From: Pseudarthrobacter naphthalenicus
Lineage (GTDB): Bacteria > Actinomycetota > Actinomycetes > Actinomycetales > Micrococcaceae
Direction of reading: 5' to 3'
DNA: 64,000 nt
Assembly: GCF_029076445.1 (NCBI RefSeq)
Contig: NZ_JARESG010000002.1
Location: 286,349 to 350,348, forward strand
Each line of letters starts with the position of its first letter. Position 1 is the first letter of the stretch. Shown here in pieces: positions 28,200 to 36,503 of this stretch. The notes beneath the pieces were generated by a model, which saw only the letters and a list, made by a program, of their open reading frames with translations, was not told the DNA's origin and made no database searches. The translations under genes were made by a program, and so were the position numbers.

Positions 28200-28934
28200 A
28201 TGTCGACGGCGACAGGACAGGGCGCGGATACCGCGGACGGCGGCGGGTCCTCCCCCGCCATGCATGAGCGGGTGCTGGAAGCGGTAGGCATTGCCATCGC
28301 GTCCGCAAGCCTTCCGCCCGGAAGCAGGCTCACCCTTGAGGGCCTCCAGCAGCAGTACGGGATTTCCCGGACCGTCGCGCGGGACACCATGAAGGTCCTA
28401 GAATCCATGAACCTCGTCTATTCCCGACGGCGGGTGGGCATCGTGGTGCAGGAACGCGCGCTCTGGAACGTCTATGACCCCAAGCTCGTGCGCTGGCGGC
28501 TCGCCTCGGACCGGCGGGAGATCCAGTACACCAGCCTGACGGAGCTGCGCATCGCCGTCGAACCCATTGCCGCAGCGGGCGCCGCCCGGCGGGCGAGCGC
28601 CGCCGAACGGGCAAAGCTGGTTGCCCTGGGCGCCGAGCTGAGGCGGCTGGGCGAGGCCGGCGACCTTAAGGCGTTCCTGGCCGTGGACATCGCATTCCAC
28701 AGCCTGCTGCTCCACAGCTGCGGCAACGAAATGTTCGCTGCACTGGATGGGATGGTGGCCGAGGTGCTGACCAGCCGAACGCAGCAGGGGCTGATGCCGT
28801 TCAAGCCACGGACCGAAGCCCTGCAGGCCCACGAGGATGTCGCTGCCGCGGTGGCCCGCGGGGATGCGGTGATGGCGGAGACGGCCGTCCATCACATACT
28901 CAATGAGGTCCGGAACGCAATGGGCCTGACCTAG
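28200..28934 (+). CDS. gntR: GntR-family regulator, FadR/FCD type
   Basis: 244 residues. An N-terminal winged helix (about 20-85; LEGLQQQYGISRTVARDTMKVL) is followed by an FCD ligand domain (about 95-235), whose conserved metal-binding residues lie in DIAFHSLLLHSCGNEMF and VHHILNE. It most likely binds gluconate or 6-phosphogluconate and represses the divergent gntK-gntP unit. The ATG follows a CAGGAAC ribosome site. The regulatory role is inferred from location. Confidence 0.88.
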   Translation: MSTATGQGADTADGGGSSPAMHERVLEAVGIAIASASLPPGSRLTLEGLQQQYGISRTVARDTMKVLESMNLVYSRRRVGIVVQERALWNVYDPKLVRWRLASDRREIQYTSLTELRIAVEPIAAAGAARRASAAERAKLVALGAELRRLGEAGDLKAFLAVDIAFHSLLLHSCGNEMFAALDGMVAEVLTSRTQQGLMPFKPRTEALQAHEDVAAAVARGDAVMAETAVHHILNEVRNAMGLT

Positions 28935-29056
28935 CCGCCCCCGGGGCGAAGACTGCCTGAAACTCTTCCCGCACCCCTATTTCCTGAGTAGCCTGCAGAT
29001 AGGGGCTTGTGCAAGGGGCCCGTTATTGCCAAGCAGACGTATCTGTGAGGTGGAAG

Positions 29057-30802
29057 ATGGCCATCACCGGGGATTCACGTATAGGGACAGCCGCCCCTGA
29101 GCTGGTACCGCGGCGCAAAGGCAGCATTGTGGTCAAGTGGATCACCACCACCGACCATAAAACGATCGGGTACATGTACCTGATCACGTCATTTATATTC
29201 TTCTGCCTGGCCGGTGTCATGGCGCTGCTGATCCGTGCTGAGCTCTTCCAGCCGGGCATGCAGATCCTGCAGACCAAAGAACAGTACAACCAGTTGTTCA
29301 CCATGCACGGGATCGCGATGCTGCTGATGTTCGCGACCCCTTTGTTTGCGGGATTCGCGAACTTCGTCATGCCGCTCCAGATCGGGGCCCCGGACGTCGC
29401 GTTCCCGCGTTTGAATGCGCTGGCATTCTGGTTCTTCCTTTTCGGCTCCACCATTGCCATGTCGGGCTTCATCACGCCCCAGGGAGCGGCGTCGTTCGGC
29501 TGGTTTGCTTATGCCCCGCTGAACAACACCACCTTCAGCCCGGGCGTGGGTGGCGACCTGTGGATCTTCGGCCTGATTCTGTCCGGCTTCGGCACCATCC
29601 TCGGCGCCGTCAACTTCATCACCACCATCATCTGCATGCGTGCGCCCGGCATGACCATGTGGCGGATGCCGATCTTCAGCTGGAACACGCTCATCACCTC
29701 CATCCTGGTGATCATGGCCTTCCCGCCGCTGGCTGCGGCGCTGTTTGCCGTGGGAGCTGACCGACGGTTCGGGGCCCACATCTACGACCCCGAAAACGGC
29801 GGCCCCATTCTGTACCAGCATCTGTTCTGGTTCTTCGGCCATCCGGAGGTCTACATCATTGCGCTGCCGTTCTTCGGCATCGTTTCGGAGATCTTCCCGG
29901 TGTTCAGCCGGAAGCCGATCTTCGGTTACAAGGGCCTGGTGTACGCCACGATCTCGATTGCTGCCCTGTCCATGACGGTATGGGCGCACCACATGTACGT
30001 CACCGGTTCAGTGCTGCTGCCGTTCTTCGCGTTCATGACCATGCTGATCGCGGTGCCCACCGGAGTGAAGTTCTTCAACTGGATCGGCACCATGTGGCGG
30101 GGGTCGCTGACGTTTGAAACCCCGATGCTGTGGAGCATCGGCTTCCTCATTACGTTCCTCTTCGGCGGTCTGACCGGCATCATCCTGGCCTCACCGCCGC
30201 TGGACTTCCACGTCTCGGATACGTATTTTGTGGTGGCCCACTTCCACTACGTGGTGTTCGGCACCGTGGTCTTCGCGATGTTCGCGGGGTTCTACTTCTG
30301 GTGGCCCAAGTTCTCGGGCAGGATGCTCAATGAACGCTTGGGCAAGATCCACTTCTGGATGCTGTTCCTGGGCTTCCACGGGACGTTCCTCATCCAGCAC
30401 TGGCTCGGCGTGATGGGCATGCCCCGCCGGTACGCCGACTACCTGGTGGAGGACAACTTCACCTGGATGAACCAGTTCTCCACCATTTCCTCGATGCTTC
30501 TGGGCGCTTCGCTGATTCCGTTCTTCTGGAACGTCTACATCACGGCCCGCAGGGCAGAGAAGGTGGAAGTGGATGACCCGTGGGGCTTCGGGGCTTCGCT
30601 GGAGTGGGCCACCTCGTGCCCGCCGCCGCGCCACAACTTCACGTCCCTGCCGCGGATCCGGTCCGAGCGGCCGGCGCTTGACCTGCACCACCCGGAACTC
30701 CGCGTCCGCGAGCACGAAACCACGCATGGCCCCGCAGCCGCCGCCCTGGGCGCTGCCGACATCGGCGAGAGGGATGTCAGGAACCCGGACCCGGGCCAGT
30801 GA
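29057..30802 (+). CDS. ctaD: Cytochrome c oxidase (aa3-type) subunit I, stand-alone copy
   Basis: 581 residues with about 12 spans. Haem a/a3 and CuB subunit of the terminal oxidase. Low-spin haem His in [12 protein letters not shown], the CuB His-Tyr pair in [12 protein letters not shown], the His-His in WAHHMYVTG, and haem a3 His in [10 protein letters not shown] are all intact, so it should be catalytic. The C-terminal extension from about 520 is charged and ends in a non-conserved tail. AGGTGG precedes the ATG. No subunit II, III or bc1 gene is near, so it is probably a second, isolated ctaD copy that uses partners encoded elsewhere. Confidence 0.93.
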   Translation: MAITGDSRIGTAAPELVPRRKGSIVVKWITTTDHKTIGYMYLITSFIFFCLAGVMALLIRAELFQPGMQILQTKEQYNQLFTMHGIAMLLMFATPLFAGFANFVMPLQIGAPDVAFPRLNALAFWFFLFGSTIAMSGFITPQGAASFGWFAYAPLNNTTFSPGVGGDLWIFGLILSGFGTILGAVNFITTIICMRAPGMTMWRMPIFSWNTLITSILVIMAFPPLAAALFAVGADRRFGAHIYDPENGGPILYQHLFWFFGHPEVYIIALPFFGIVSEIFPVFSRKPIFGYKGLVYATISIAALSMTVWAHHMYVTGSVLLPFFAFMTMLIAVPTGVKFFNWIGTMWRGSLTFETPMLWSIGFLITFLFGGLTGIILASPPLDFHVSDTYFVVAHFHYVVFGTVVFAMFAGFYFWWPKFSGRMLNERLGKIHFWMLFLGFHGTFLIQHWLGVMGMPRRYADYLVEDNFTWMNQFSTISSMLLGASLIPFFWNVYITARRAEKVEVDDPWGFGASLEWATSCPPPRHNFTSLPRIRSERPALDLHHPELRVREHETTHGPAAAALGAADIGERDVRNPDPGQ

Positions 30803-30862
30803 CCAAAAGCGACAGGTGACCACGGCAGGACCTTGGACGTCACGCCGCAAGGGGTTAACAAA

Positions 30863-30897
30863 AAGCAGGACCGGTTCAAATTGAACCGGTCCTGCTT
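30863..30897. terminator. Bidirectional terminator between ctaD and the cold-shock gene
   Basis: AAGCAGGACCGGTTCAA and its exact complement form a long perfect stem with a minimal loop. A-rich bases flank the left side (giving U's for the minus strand). It lies between two convergent genes. Confidence 0.88.
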
Positions 30898-30936
30898 CGA
30901 AATATGAAACCCTAAGGCCCCAGAATCTCTAAGGAA

Positions 30937-31140
30937 TTAGAGGGACTGGATGTTTACGGCCTGGGGACCCTTGGGGCCCTGCTCGGTTTCGAAGGAAACC
31001 TTCTGGTTCTCTTCGAGTGAGCGGAAGCCGGAGGAAGCGATCGCAGAGTAGTGTGCGAAAACGTCCTGTGAGGAGTCATCGGGGGAAATGAAGCCGAAGC
31101 CCTTTTCAGCGTTAAACCATTTGACGGTACCAGTAGCCAT
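30937..31140 (-). CDS. cspA: Cold-shock protein (CspA family)
   Basis: 67 residues, a single OB-fold that binds single-stranded RNA/DNA. RNP1 is in KGFGFISPD and RNP2 in VFAHYSAI. It starts [19 protein letters not shown] lies about 8 nt before the ATG. A long leader with a hairpin is upstream, as is common for cold-shock genes. Paralogues usually exist elsewhere, so the exact numbering is open. Confidence 0.96.
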   Translation of the reverse strand: MATGTVKWFNAEKGFGFISPDDSSQDVFAHYSAIASSGFRSLEENQKVSFETEQGPKGPQAVNIQSL

Positions 31141-31162
31141 TATTTTTGTCCTTCGTGAAGGT

Positions 31163-31192
31163 GGAGGAAAAGTCCCGACTTTCGGGTCCTCC
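31163..31192 (-). promoter_or_regulatory. Hairpin in the cold-shock gene leader
   Basis: Inner stem CCCGA/TCGGG with a 3-nt loop, and outer complementary GGAGGA/TCCTCC. It lies 23-52 nt upstream of the cspA start in the AT-rich leader (31141-31430), which has no gene. A fold able to change with temperature or to protect the mRNA is possible. Confidence 0.4.
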
Positions 31193-31431
31193 GGTGTGGG
31201 GTGTTCAAAACCGCTACTTCAGAAGAACGCGGACTTTCGACCGCGCGTACTGCCTGAACTACCAACTGCATAAACACAACAACAGGATTAACCATACAGG
31301 AGATTTCCGCCGTTATTTACCAACAGCAACGAACCGTGCCCCGGGGCCTGCGGATTCCGGCCTCAGCGTCCCCGCTCCGGGGCCGCTGCCAGCACAACCA
31401 CCCTGACTGGTGCCAGCCCTAAACTGGGGGC

Positions 31432-32502
31432 ATGACCACGGCTCGCCCCGTCCCGGATTCGCTCCGCTCCCGCCTTGCAGAGTCGGTGCAGACTCTCACC
31501 CCGGGGTATTTTGCCCTCCCCATGGCCGCCGGGATCATCTCAGTGGGGCTTGAACTTGAGGGCTTCCACGCGTTTTCCGCGGCACTCCTGGTGATCTGCG
31601 CGGCCTCCTACGCGGTGATCCTCATCCTGAGCCTCGCCCGGCTGGCCAGGTTCCGCCCCGACATGCGCCGGGACTTCATGGACCCGGCCCGGGCGTTCGG
31701 CTTCTTCACCTTCATCGCCGGCACCAATGTGCTGGGCGTGCGGCTGGGCATGGCGGGGTGGCCGGGCACGACGGCGACACTCCTCGCTGTGGCGGTGCTC
31801 GCCTGGGTGGTGCTCGGCTATGTGGTGCCATGGACCGCCGTGCTGGGCCGGGACGAGCGGCCGGTGGTCAAGGACGCCAACGGCACCTGGTTCATCTGGT
31901 GCGTGGCGAGCCAGTCCGTGTCCGTGGCGGCCGCATCCATTGAACCCGTTGCAGGGCCGGACTGGCGCGCCGCCCTGGCCCTCGTGGCGGTGGTGGCCTG
32001 GTCCGTGGGGCTCATCCTGTACGCCGCCGTGGGGATCTTCGTCTCGCTGCGGCTCATGACCTACCCCATCCGGCCCGAGGACCTCAGGCCGCAGTACTTC
32101 GTGGCCATGGGCGCCATGGCCATCAGCGTCCTGGCCGGCGCACGGATCGTCGAGATGGCCGGCGCGCCGATGGTGGACGCGACGCGGGGCCTGGTGGCCG
32201 GATCCTCCGTGGTGTTCTGGTCCTTCGCCTCGTGGCTCTTCCCGGTGCTGCTCGCGGCCGGGTGGTGGCGGCACGTGATCCACCGCGTGCCGCTGTCCTA
32301 CGAGCCCGGCCTCTGGAGCGTCATCTTCCCGCTGGGCATGTACGCCGTGGCCGGCATCTACCTGGGCCGCGCATCGGATCTGCCCATCGTCGCCGCGATC
32401 GGGCAGGCCGAGCTGTGGTTGGCCGTGGCCGCGTTCCTGGCAACCTTTGCCGGGATGCTCTGGCATCTGTGGATCACCCTGGCCCGCCCGACGCCGCGCT
32501 GA
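31432..32502 (+). CDS. TDT-family transporter (tellurite-resistance/dicarboxylate type)
   Basis: 356 residues with about ten spans in pairs. The start TPGYFALPMAAGIISVGLEL holds the family motif for TehA/Mae1-like channels (PxxFxxxMGTGI form, here PGYFALPMAAGI). Family members carry C4-dicarboxylates, sulfite, nitrite or other anions. The substrate is unknown here. The gene is monocistronic, followed closely by the convergent PRC-barrel operon. Confidence 0.82.
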   Translation: MTTARPVPDSLRSRLAESVQTLTPGYFALPMAAGIISVGLELEGFHAFSAALLVICAASYAVILILSLARLARFRPDMRRDFMDPARAFGFFTFIAGTNVLGVRLGMAGWPGTTATLLAVAVLAWVVLGYVVPWTAVLGRDERPVVKDANGTWFIWCVASQSVSVAAASIEPVAGPDWRAALALVAVVAWSVGLILYAAVGIFVSLRLMTYPIRPEDLRPQYFVAMGAMAISVLAGARIVEMAGAPMVDATRGLVAGSSVVFWSFASWLFPVLLAAGWWRHVIHRVPLSYEPGLWSVIFPLGMYAVAGIYLGRASDLPIVAAIGQAELWLAVAAFLATFAGMLWHLWITLARPTPR

Positions 32503-32534
32503 GAGCTCTACTTCGGGTCGCGACTTCCGGGTCC

Positions 32535-32882
32535 CTACTCCTGGCCTGACCCGTCCAGGGCCGGAGAGTAGGCGGTAAAGCCGGGCCGCAGCCGCACAGA
32601 CTCTGCGCCGATCATGGCGATGTCCTCCCACAGCACCAGGAACGAACCGCGGTGCCGCCAGCGCAGCATGCGGGGCAGCGGCCACGGCCGGCTGAGCCCG
32701 GTCCGCTCGTAGCCCAGGAACGAGGCGGCGCTGTGCGGGCTGACCACCAGTCCCAGCAGGCGCGCCTCGGCCAGCAGCTGCCGCGGGGTCCCGTCCACCA
32801 CAAACCGGGCGTCGGCCACGCGCCCCAGGCGCGTGCCGCCGTCGTCGTAGACGTTCACGCCCAGCAGGTCACCGAGGATCAT
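32535..32882 (-). CDS. PRC-barrel-like protein, last gene of the Nramp operon
   Basis: 115 residues from ATG 32882, which overlaps the end of the preceding gene by 14 bp. A beta-rich body (LGVNVYDDGGTRLGRVADARFVVDGTP) is typical of a PRC-barrel. A second half carries WRHRGSFLVLWEDIAMIG. No membrane span. It is the fourth gene of a coupled set (lipoprotein, Nramp-like transporter, two PRC-barrel proteins). In actinobacteria similar barrels are found at the N-terminus of MgtE-like proteins, so a cytoplasmic sensor or gate for cation transport is possible. This role is inference. Confidence 0.7.
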   Translation of the reverse strand: MILGDLLGVNVYDDGGTRLGRVADARFVVDGTPRQLLAEARLLGLVVSPHSAASFLGYERTGLSRPWPLPRMLRWRHRGSFLVLWEDIAMIGAESVRLRPGFTAYSPALDGSGQE

Positions 32883-33276
32883 GGCGCCCTCCCGGAATGC
32901 GCCCGATGACCTTGTCCCGGATCCAGCGTTCCACCCAGCCGGCGTCCAGGTTCTCGCCGCTGATGCCCAGGCTGATGACAACGCCGACGTCGGCCACGTC
33001 CTTCCAGGGGATCCGGATCAGCCGTGCCGACGGCGGCCTGCCGCCGAAGATGCGGGTGCCCAGCACCGGACCGGTAAGCAGGGCCGTGAGCACCGGCGCC
33101 GGGGTGCCGGGCTCCAGCTCCGTGTCCAAAGCAGGCCCGCTGAGCTCGAGGTCGTCCACGGTGGTGACCGGGACGCCGTCGTGATCCAACACCTGCCGGT
33201 CCATCAAATGGAGCTGCGCGTCCAGGGTGCGGCCCGCCACGGGGGGAACCGGTGCCAGCGGACGGTCAGTTTTCAT
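32869..33276 (-). CDS. PRC-barrel-like protein, third gene of the Nramp operon
   Basis: 135 residues. ATG 33276 overlaps the transporter stop in an ATGA. It has a double-psi-like beta region (DRQVLDHDGVPVTTVDDLEL), then IRIPWKDVADVGVVISLG and a C-terminal helix (WVERWIRDKVIGRIPGG). No signal peptide or membrane segment. The tight coupling with the Nramp-like gene implies equal production and probably direct partnership at the inner face of the transporter. Family resemblance is moderate, the partnership is inferred. Confidence 0.72.
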   Translation of the reverse strand: MKTDRPLAPVPPVAGRTLDAQLHLMDRQVLDHDGVPVTTVDDLELSGPALDTELEPGTPAPVLTALLTGPVLGTRIFGGRPPSARLIRIPWKDVADVGVVISLGISGENLDAGWVERWIRDKVIGRIPGGRHDPR

Positions 33277-34502
33277 GCTCCCGCTCCTGTCACGATCATC
33301 AGCGGGATGGCGGCCACGGAAGCCACCAGGATGATGAGCAGGTAGATCATGGCCAGCACGTTCACGGGCCGGCCGTTGACGTGTTCGCCCATGTACTGCG
33401 GATCGTTGGCCACGATCAGGATGGGCAGATAGGTCAGGGGCAGGGCGATGGCGGAGAACACCACGGAGTATTCAGTGACCAGGACGGGGTCCGCGCCGGT
33501 TGCCAGCACCCCGATGCCCACCAGCAGACAGATGATCATGGCCAGGTGGAAGCGGGCGGCCTGGGCCGGGCGGCGGAATTTGCCCCAGGACCAGCCGAAG
33601 AACTGTGCCAGGGTGTAGCCGCTGGAGAGGGTGGTCTCCAGGGCCGCGCCGAACGTCGCCGCCACCATTCCCACGAGCACGAATGCCAGGCCCACCTTTC
33701 CGGCCCCCTCAGCCACCGGGAGAACCACCTGGGACAGGGAGGTCACCGCGATGCCCGCCGGGAGAAGAACCACCGCGGACACCGCGGCGATGGACACGGA
33801 CAGCAGGCCGCCCAGCGGAAAGCCCACCAGGACGTTGATCCTGGACTGGCCGAGGTCCTTGACCGTCCACCCTTCCTCCACAGCGCCGGAGGAGAAGAAG
33901 AACACCTCGTACGGGGTCATGGCGGCGCCGAACAGGGCAATGGCGTAGTACCAGTAGGTGGGCGCGGTTTCCTGGGCCGGGACCGCGGGCGCCAGGACCT
34001 GGTTGGCGAGGGAACCCCAGTCCGGCTTGAGCAGGAACAGCGCCACGGCGAACGTAACGAGGGTCAGCCCCAGCAGGCCGGTGACGTTTTCCATGACGGA
34101 GAATTTCACCCGCCAGATCACCAGCCACACGGCGAACGCCGCCACCGGAATCCACAGCAGGTAGTACACGCTGCTGGCCAGCTGGAGGGCCAGCGCCACG
34201 CCGCCGATCTCAGCGGTCACGGTCATCAGGTTGATCAGGAAGGAGGCGGCCAGGTTGGCCAGCCCCGCCCGCGCTCCCAGCCGTTCCCGGATCACCTCGA
34301 ACGTGGCCCGGCCGGACGCCGCCGCCACCCGCCCGGACATGTTGGCGAACAGGCAGATCCCCACCACGCCGACTCCCACCACCCACACCAGCGACAGGCC
34401 AAAACGGGAACCGACGACCGCGTTGGTCACCAGATCGCCGATGTCCACAAACCCGCCGATGGCGGTCAGGACGCCGAGTGCGACGCCGAGGAGGCGCTTC
34501 AC
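33273..34502 (-). CDS. Nramp-family (SLC11-like) transporter with altered metal motifs
   Basis: 409 residues with 11 spans in the LeuT-like Nramp layout. In canonical Mn/Fe Nramps span 1 carries DPGN and span 6 carries MPH. Here span 1 reads FVDIGDLVTNA, and span 6 reads GAAMTPYEVFFFSSG, so Pro-Gly-Asn is IGD, and the Met-Pro-His is Thr-Pro-Tyr followed by Glu. The soft Met ligand is therefore lost. Such changes are known in Nramp relatives that move Mg or Al. The operon order is lipoprotein, this gene, then two PRC-barrel proteins, all with ATGA-type overlaps. An mgtA-type P-ATPase gene lies 3.6 kb away. Mg transport is inference. Confidence 0.85.
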   Translation of the reverse strand: MKRLLGVALGVLTAIGGFVDIGDLVTNAVVGSRFGLSLVWVVGVGVVGICLFANMSGRVAAASGRATFEVIRERLGARAGLANLAASFLINLMTVTAEIGGVALALQLASSVYYLLWIPVAAFAVWLVIWRVKFSVMENVTGLLGLTLVTFAVALFLLKPDWGSLANQVLAPAVPAQETAPTYWYYAIALFGAAMTPYEVFFFSSGAVEEGWTVKDLGQSRINVLVGFPLGGLLSVSIAAVSAVVLLPAGIAVTSLSQVVLPVAEGAGKVGLAFVLVGMVAATFGAALETTLSSGYTLAQFFGWSWGKFRRPAQAARFHLAMIICLLVGIGVLATGADPVLVTEYSVVFSAIALPLTYLPILIVANDPQYMGEHVNGRPVNVLAMIYLLIILVASVAAIPLMIVTGAGA

Positions 34503-34975
34503 TTCCCGCCCTCCTTTGCGCTCAGTTGGGCGAGCCGGTCCGCCGCGGCAGCAAGTTCCCGGCTGCCGTCCGCGATGGCGGGGGTGCCGTCGCTGCTGGC
34601 CACCGCATTCCGGGCGGTCGACAGGGCGGCCGCGCAGCCGTCCAGGACCTCAAGCGCTGCGGCGACGGTGTCACGGTCCTGCCCCGTGCCGGGGGCAAGC
34701 TTGGCCACGGTGTCCCGGCTGGTCTGGAGTTCCTTCAGGGCGTCGTCCAGCGCAGTGGAGCTGGCGGCCCGGGTGAGCCTGCCGTCTGAGATCTGCTGGA
34801 GGACCAGGCGCGACGTGGCGATGGCGGAGGAGCTGTTTTGCACGGCGGTGCTGACGGATTCGTTGACGCCGCTGCCGCCGCTGCTGCCGCCGCTGCACCC
34901 GGTGAGGACGGTGAGCACGGCGGAGACCAGGAAGGCGAGCGCTGCGAGGCGGGCGGTGACTGGGCACTTCAGCAT
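34499..34975 (-). CDS. Secreted lipoprotein heading the Nramp operon
   Basis: 158 residues. The signal segment ends in a lipobox LTGC at about residue 27, followed by a Gly/Ser linker and an all-helical domain (about 40-155) with regular charges, probably a helical bundle. GGAGG lies 5 nt before the ATG at 34975. The stop overlaps the Nramp-like ATG (ATGA). It is anchored on the outer membrane face and could be a substrate-binding or stabilising partner. No known family was recognised. Confidence 0.72.
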   Translation of the reverse strand: MLKCPVTARLAALAFLVSAVLTVLTGCSGGSSGGSGVNESVSTAVQNSSSAIATSRLVLQQISDGRLTRAASSTALDDALKELQTSRDTVAKLAPGTGQDRDTVAAALEVLDGCAAALSTARNAVASSDGTPAIADGSRELAAAADRLAQLSAKEGGK

Positions 34976-35060
34976 CTTTGCCTCCAGCCTCCGGGCAGCC
35001 CCGGGTCCGACCGAATAACGCTCTGCACGCAGCCCCAGCTAGTTGCCTAAGGCTAGGTAT

Positions 35061-35095
35061 AGCACTTTCCGGGGCCGCCGGAACCGGAAAGTGCT
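35061..35095 (-). terminator. Hairpin ending the NmrA-like gene
   Basis: AGCACTTTCCGG and CCGGAAAGTGCT form a perfect 12-bp stem with an 11-nt loop. The right arm touches the stop codon of the 35095-35961 gene and the element lies upstream of the lipoprotein operon start. Confidence 0.7.
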
Positions 35096-35961
35096 CAGCT
35101 TTTCAGGACCTCCTGCAATCCGGTGACGGGGATGTCCGGGAACTCGGCGCGGGAGGGCGCCCACTGAAAGGCTGCGCCGCCGGATTCCTCCCAGATCCCG
35201 GCCTTGGCGATCCGGGCAAGGAACGGGGAGAACGGCCTCGCCGCAACGGACAGGACCCGCTCGGCGGCCGCGGGGATCCGCTGGACCGAACCGTGGCCTG
35301 ACCGGGCCAGCACGGCCTCGGCCACCTCGTTGGCCGTGGCTGTGGCCGATCCCCATTCGATGACACGGTTCCGCAGTGCAGGGTCGGAAACCGCACGGAC
35401 CACCAGCGCGGCGGCGTCCTTGACGGAGGTGTAGGTGACGGGGGCGCGCCCGGACCCGAACACCATGACTTTGTCCTTGGACTCGAGCGGGGCGGTCATG
35501 TTCGCGAGCCGCTGCTCCAGGAGGGCACCCGCCCGGATGACGGTCCAGGCCATGCCGGATGCCCGGAGCGCATCCTCGGCCGCGGCCTTGCAGCGCAGGA
35601 ACTCGATGGGCCCGTTGCCAGCGGCGCCGTGCATGGACATCATCACCAGGTGTTCCACGCCGGCGGCGGCAGCCGCGTGCACCAGCCGGATGGCGCCGTC
35701 ACGGTCAACGGTGCGCGGGTCGGAGTCCTTGATGCCGAACCCCGAGGCCGCGAACACGGCCGCCGTGCACCCGGCCACGGCTTTCCGGCAGTCCTCCTCG
35801 GAGGCGAGGTCGCCGCGCAGGAGCTCGACGCCGTCGGCCGCGGTCGCGGGGAAGGGCTGGGACTTGCCGCGTGCCATGATCCGGACCTGGTGGCCGGCTT
35901 CCACCAGTAGGGGAACCAGGGCTCGGCCGAGCCGGCCTGTCCCGCCGACAACCAGGATCAT
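35095..35961 (-). CDS. NmrA/SDR-type NAD(P)H-binding protein
   Basis: 288 residues, an atypical SDR. Cofactor loop GGTGRLGRALVPLL at residues 6-19 (GxxGxxG) with an Arg-rich segment (RIMARGKSQPF) indicating NADPH. There is no YxxxK pair in the usual place, as in NmrA or isoflavone-reductase-like proteins that sense redox or reduce quinones. The ATG overlaps the stop of the SnoaL-like gene, so both form one operon transcribed toward the terminator at 35061-35095. Confidence 0.83.
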   Translation of the reverse strand: MILVVGGTGRLGRALVPLLVEAGHQVRIMARGKSQPFPATAADGVELLRGDLASEEDCRKAVAGCTAAVFAASGFGIKDSDPRTVDRDGAIRLVHAAAAAGVEHLVMMSMHGAAGNGPIEFLRCKAAAEDALRASGMAWTVIRAGALLEQRLANMTAPLESKDKVMVFGSGRAPVTYTSVKDAAALVVRAVSDPALRNRVIEWGSATATANEVAEAVLARSGHGSVQRIPAAAERVLSVAARPFSPFLARIAKAGIWEESGGAAFQWAPSRAEFPDIPVTGLQEVLKS

Positions 35962-36404
35962 GGCCGTTCACCGCCTGTCCCGCGGACGGCCATGCTGACT
36001 GCGGCGTTCACGTCCCCGGACTCCTGCTCGACCGGTTCAAGGTAAAAGTGTGCGCCGGCGATCTTGTCGCCGCGGACGGTGAGGATGGAGATGCCGGCGG
36101 ACCTGCTCACCGTTCCGTCGGGGCGGGTGCCCCGGTTGCTCCATTCCATCCAGACCTTGCCGCCCGGGCCGGTCGCGGCGTCATGCACGGTGAGGCTCAG
36201 GTCCGGCAGGCCGGCGAAAAGTGCGGTCCAATTCTTCCGCACCTGGGCTGAACCCCTAAAGCTTCGGGCGGGGTGGGCCGGGGTGACGTTCTCATAGTCC
36301 TCGGCGAACTCCGACACCATCGCGTCGAGGTCGTGGCGGTTTGCGGCGGCCACCATGCGCCGCACCGGGCCTTCGGGAAGACGCTCCATACCTGATGCGT
36401 CCAT
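35958..36404 (-). CDS. SnoaL/NTF2-like fold protein
   Basis: 148 residues. The fold is seen in VAAANRHDLDAMVSEFAEDYENV, FRGSAQVRKNWTALFAGLPDLS and KVWMEWSNRG. Such small cone-shaped proteins are enzymes or ligand binders with no fixed activity. AAGGAG precedes ATG 36404. It is the first gene of a two-gene unit with the NmrA-like protein, divergent from a TetR gene across a palindromic site at 36459-36479. It is thus probably induced when that TetR binds an unknown small molecule. Confidence 0.8.
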   Translation of the reverse strand: MDASGMERLPEGPVRRMVAAANRHDLDAMVSEFAEDYENVTPAHPARSFRGSAQVRKNWTALFAGLPDLSLTVHDAATGPGGKVWMEWSNRGTRPDGTVSRSAGISILTVRGDKIAGAHFYLEPVEQESGDVNAAVSMAVRGTGGERP

Positions 36405-36458
36405 GATCTGCTCCTTCGTTGTCCGTCGCGGGAGGCGGAGAGGCTGGTACGCTGAATT

Positions 36459-36479
36459 TGATACAGTCAGCTGTAATCA
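36459..36479. promoter_or_regulatory. Palindromic operator between SnoaL/NmrA unit and TetR gene
   Basis: TGATACAG-TCAG-CTGTAATCA: ACAG/CTGT match perfectly, and the outer TGAT/ATCA match apart from one extra base in one arm. A further TGATACAGGG half-site follows at about 36482. It lies in the roughly 100-bp divergent gap, where TetR repressors usually bind. Confidence 0.55.
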
Positions 36480-36503
36480 ACTGATACAGGGAGTCTATTC
36501 CTC

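Noticed and set aside
33252..35018. A 588-codon open frame opposite the Nramp operon
   Set aside because: His/Gln/Gly-rich shadow of genes with clear family identity and operon coupling.
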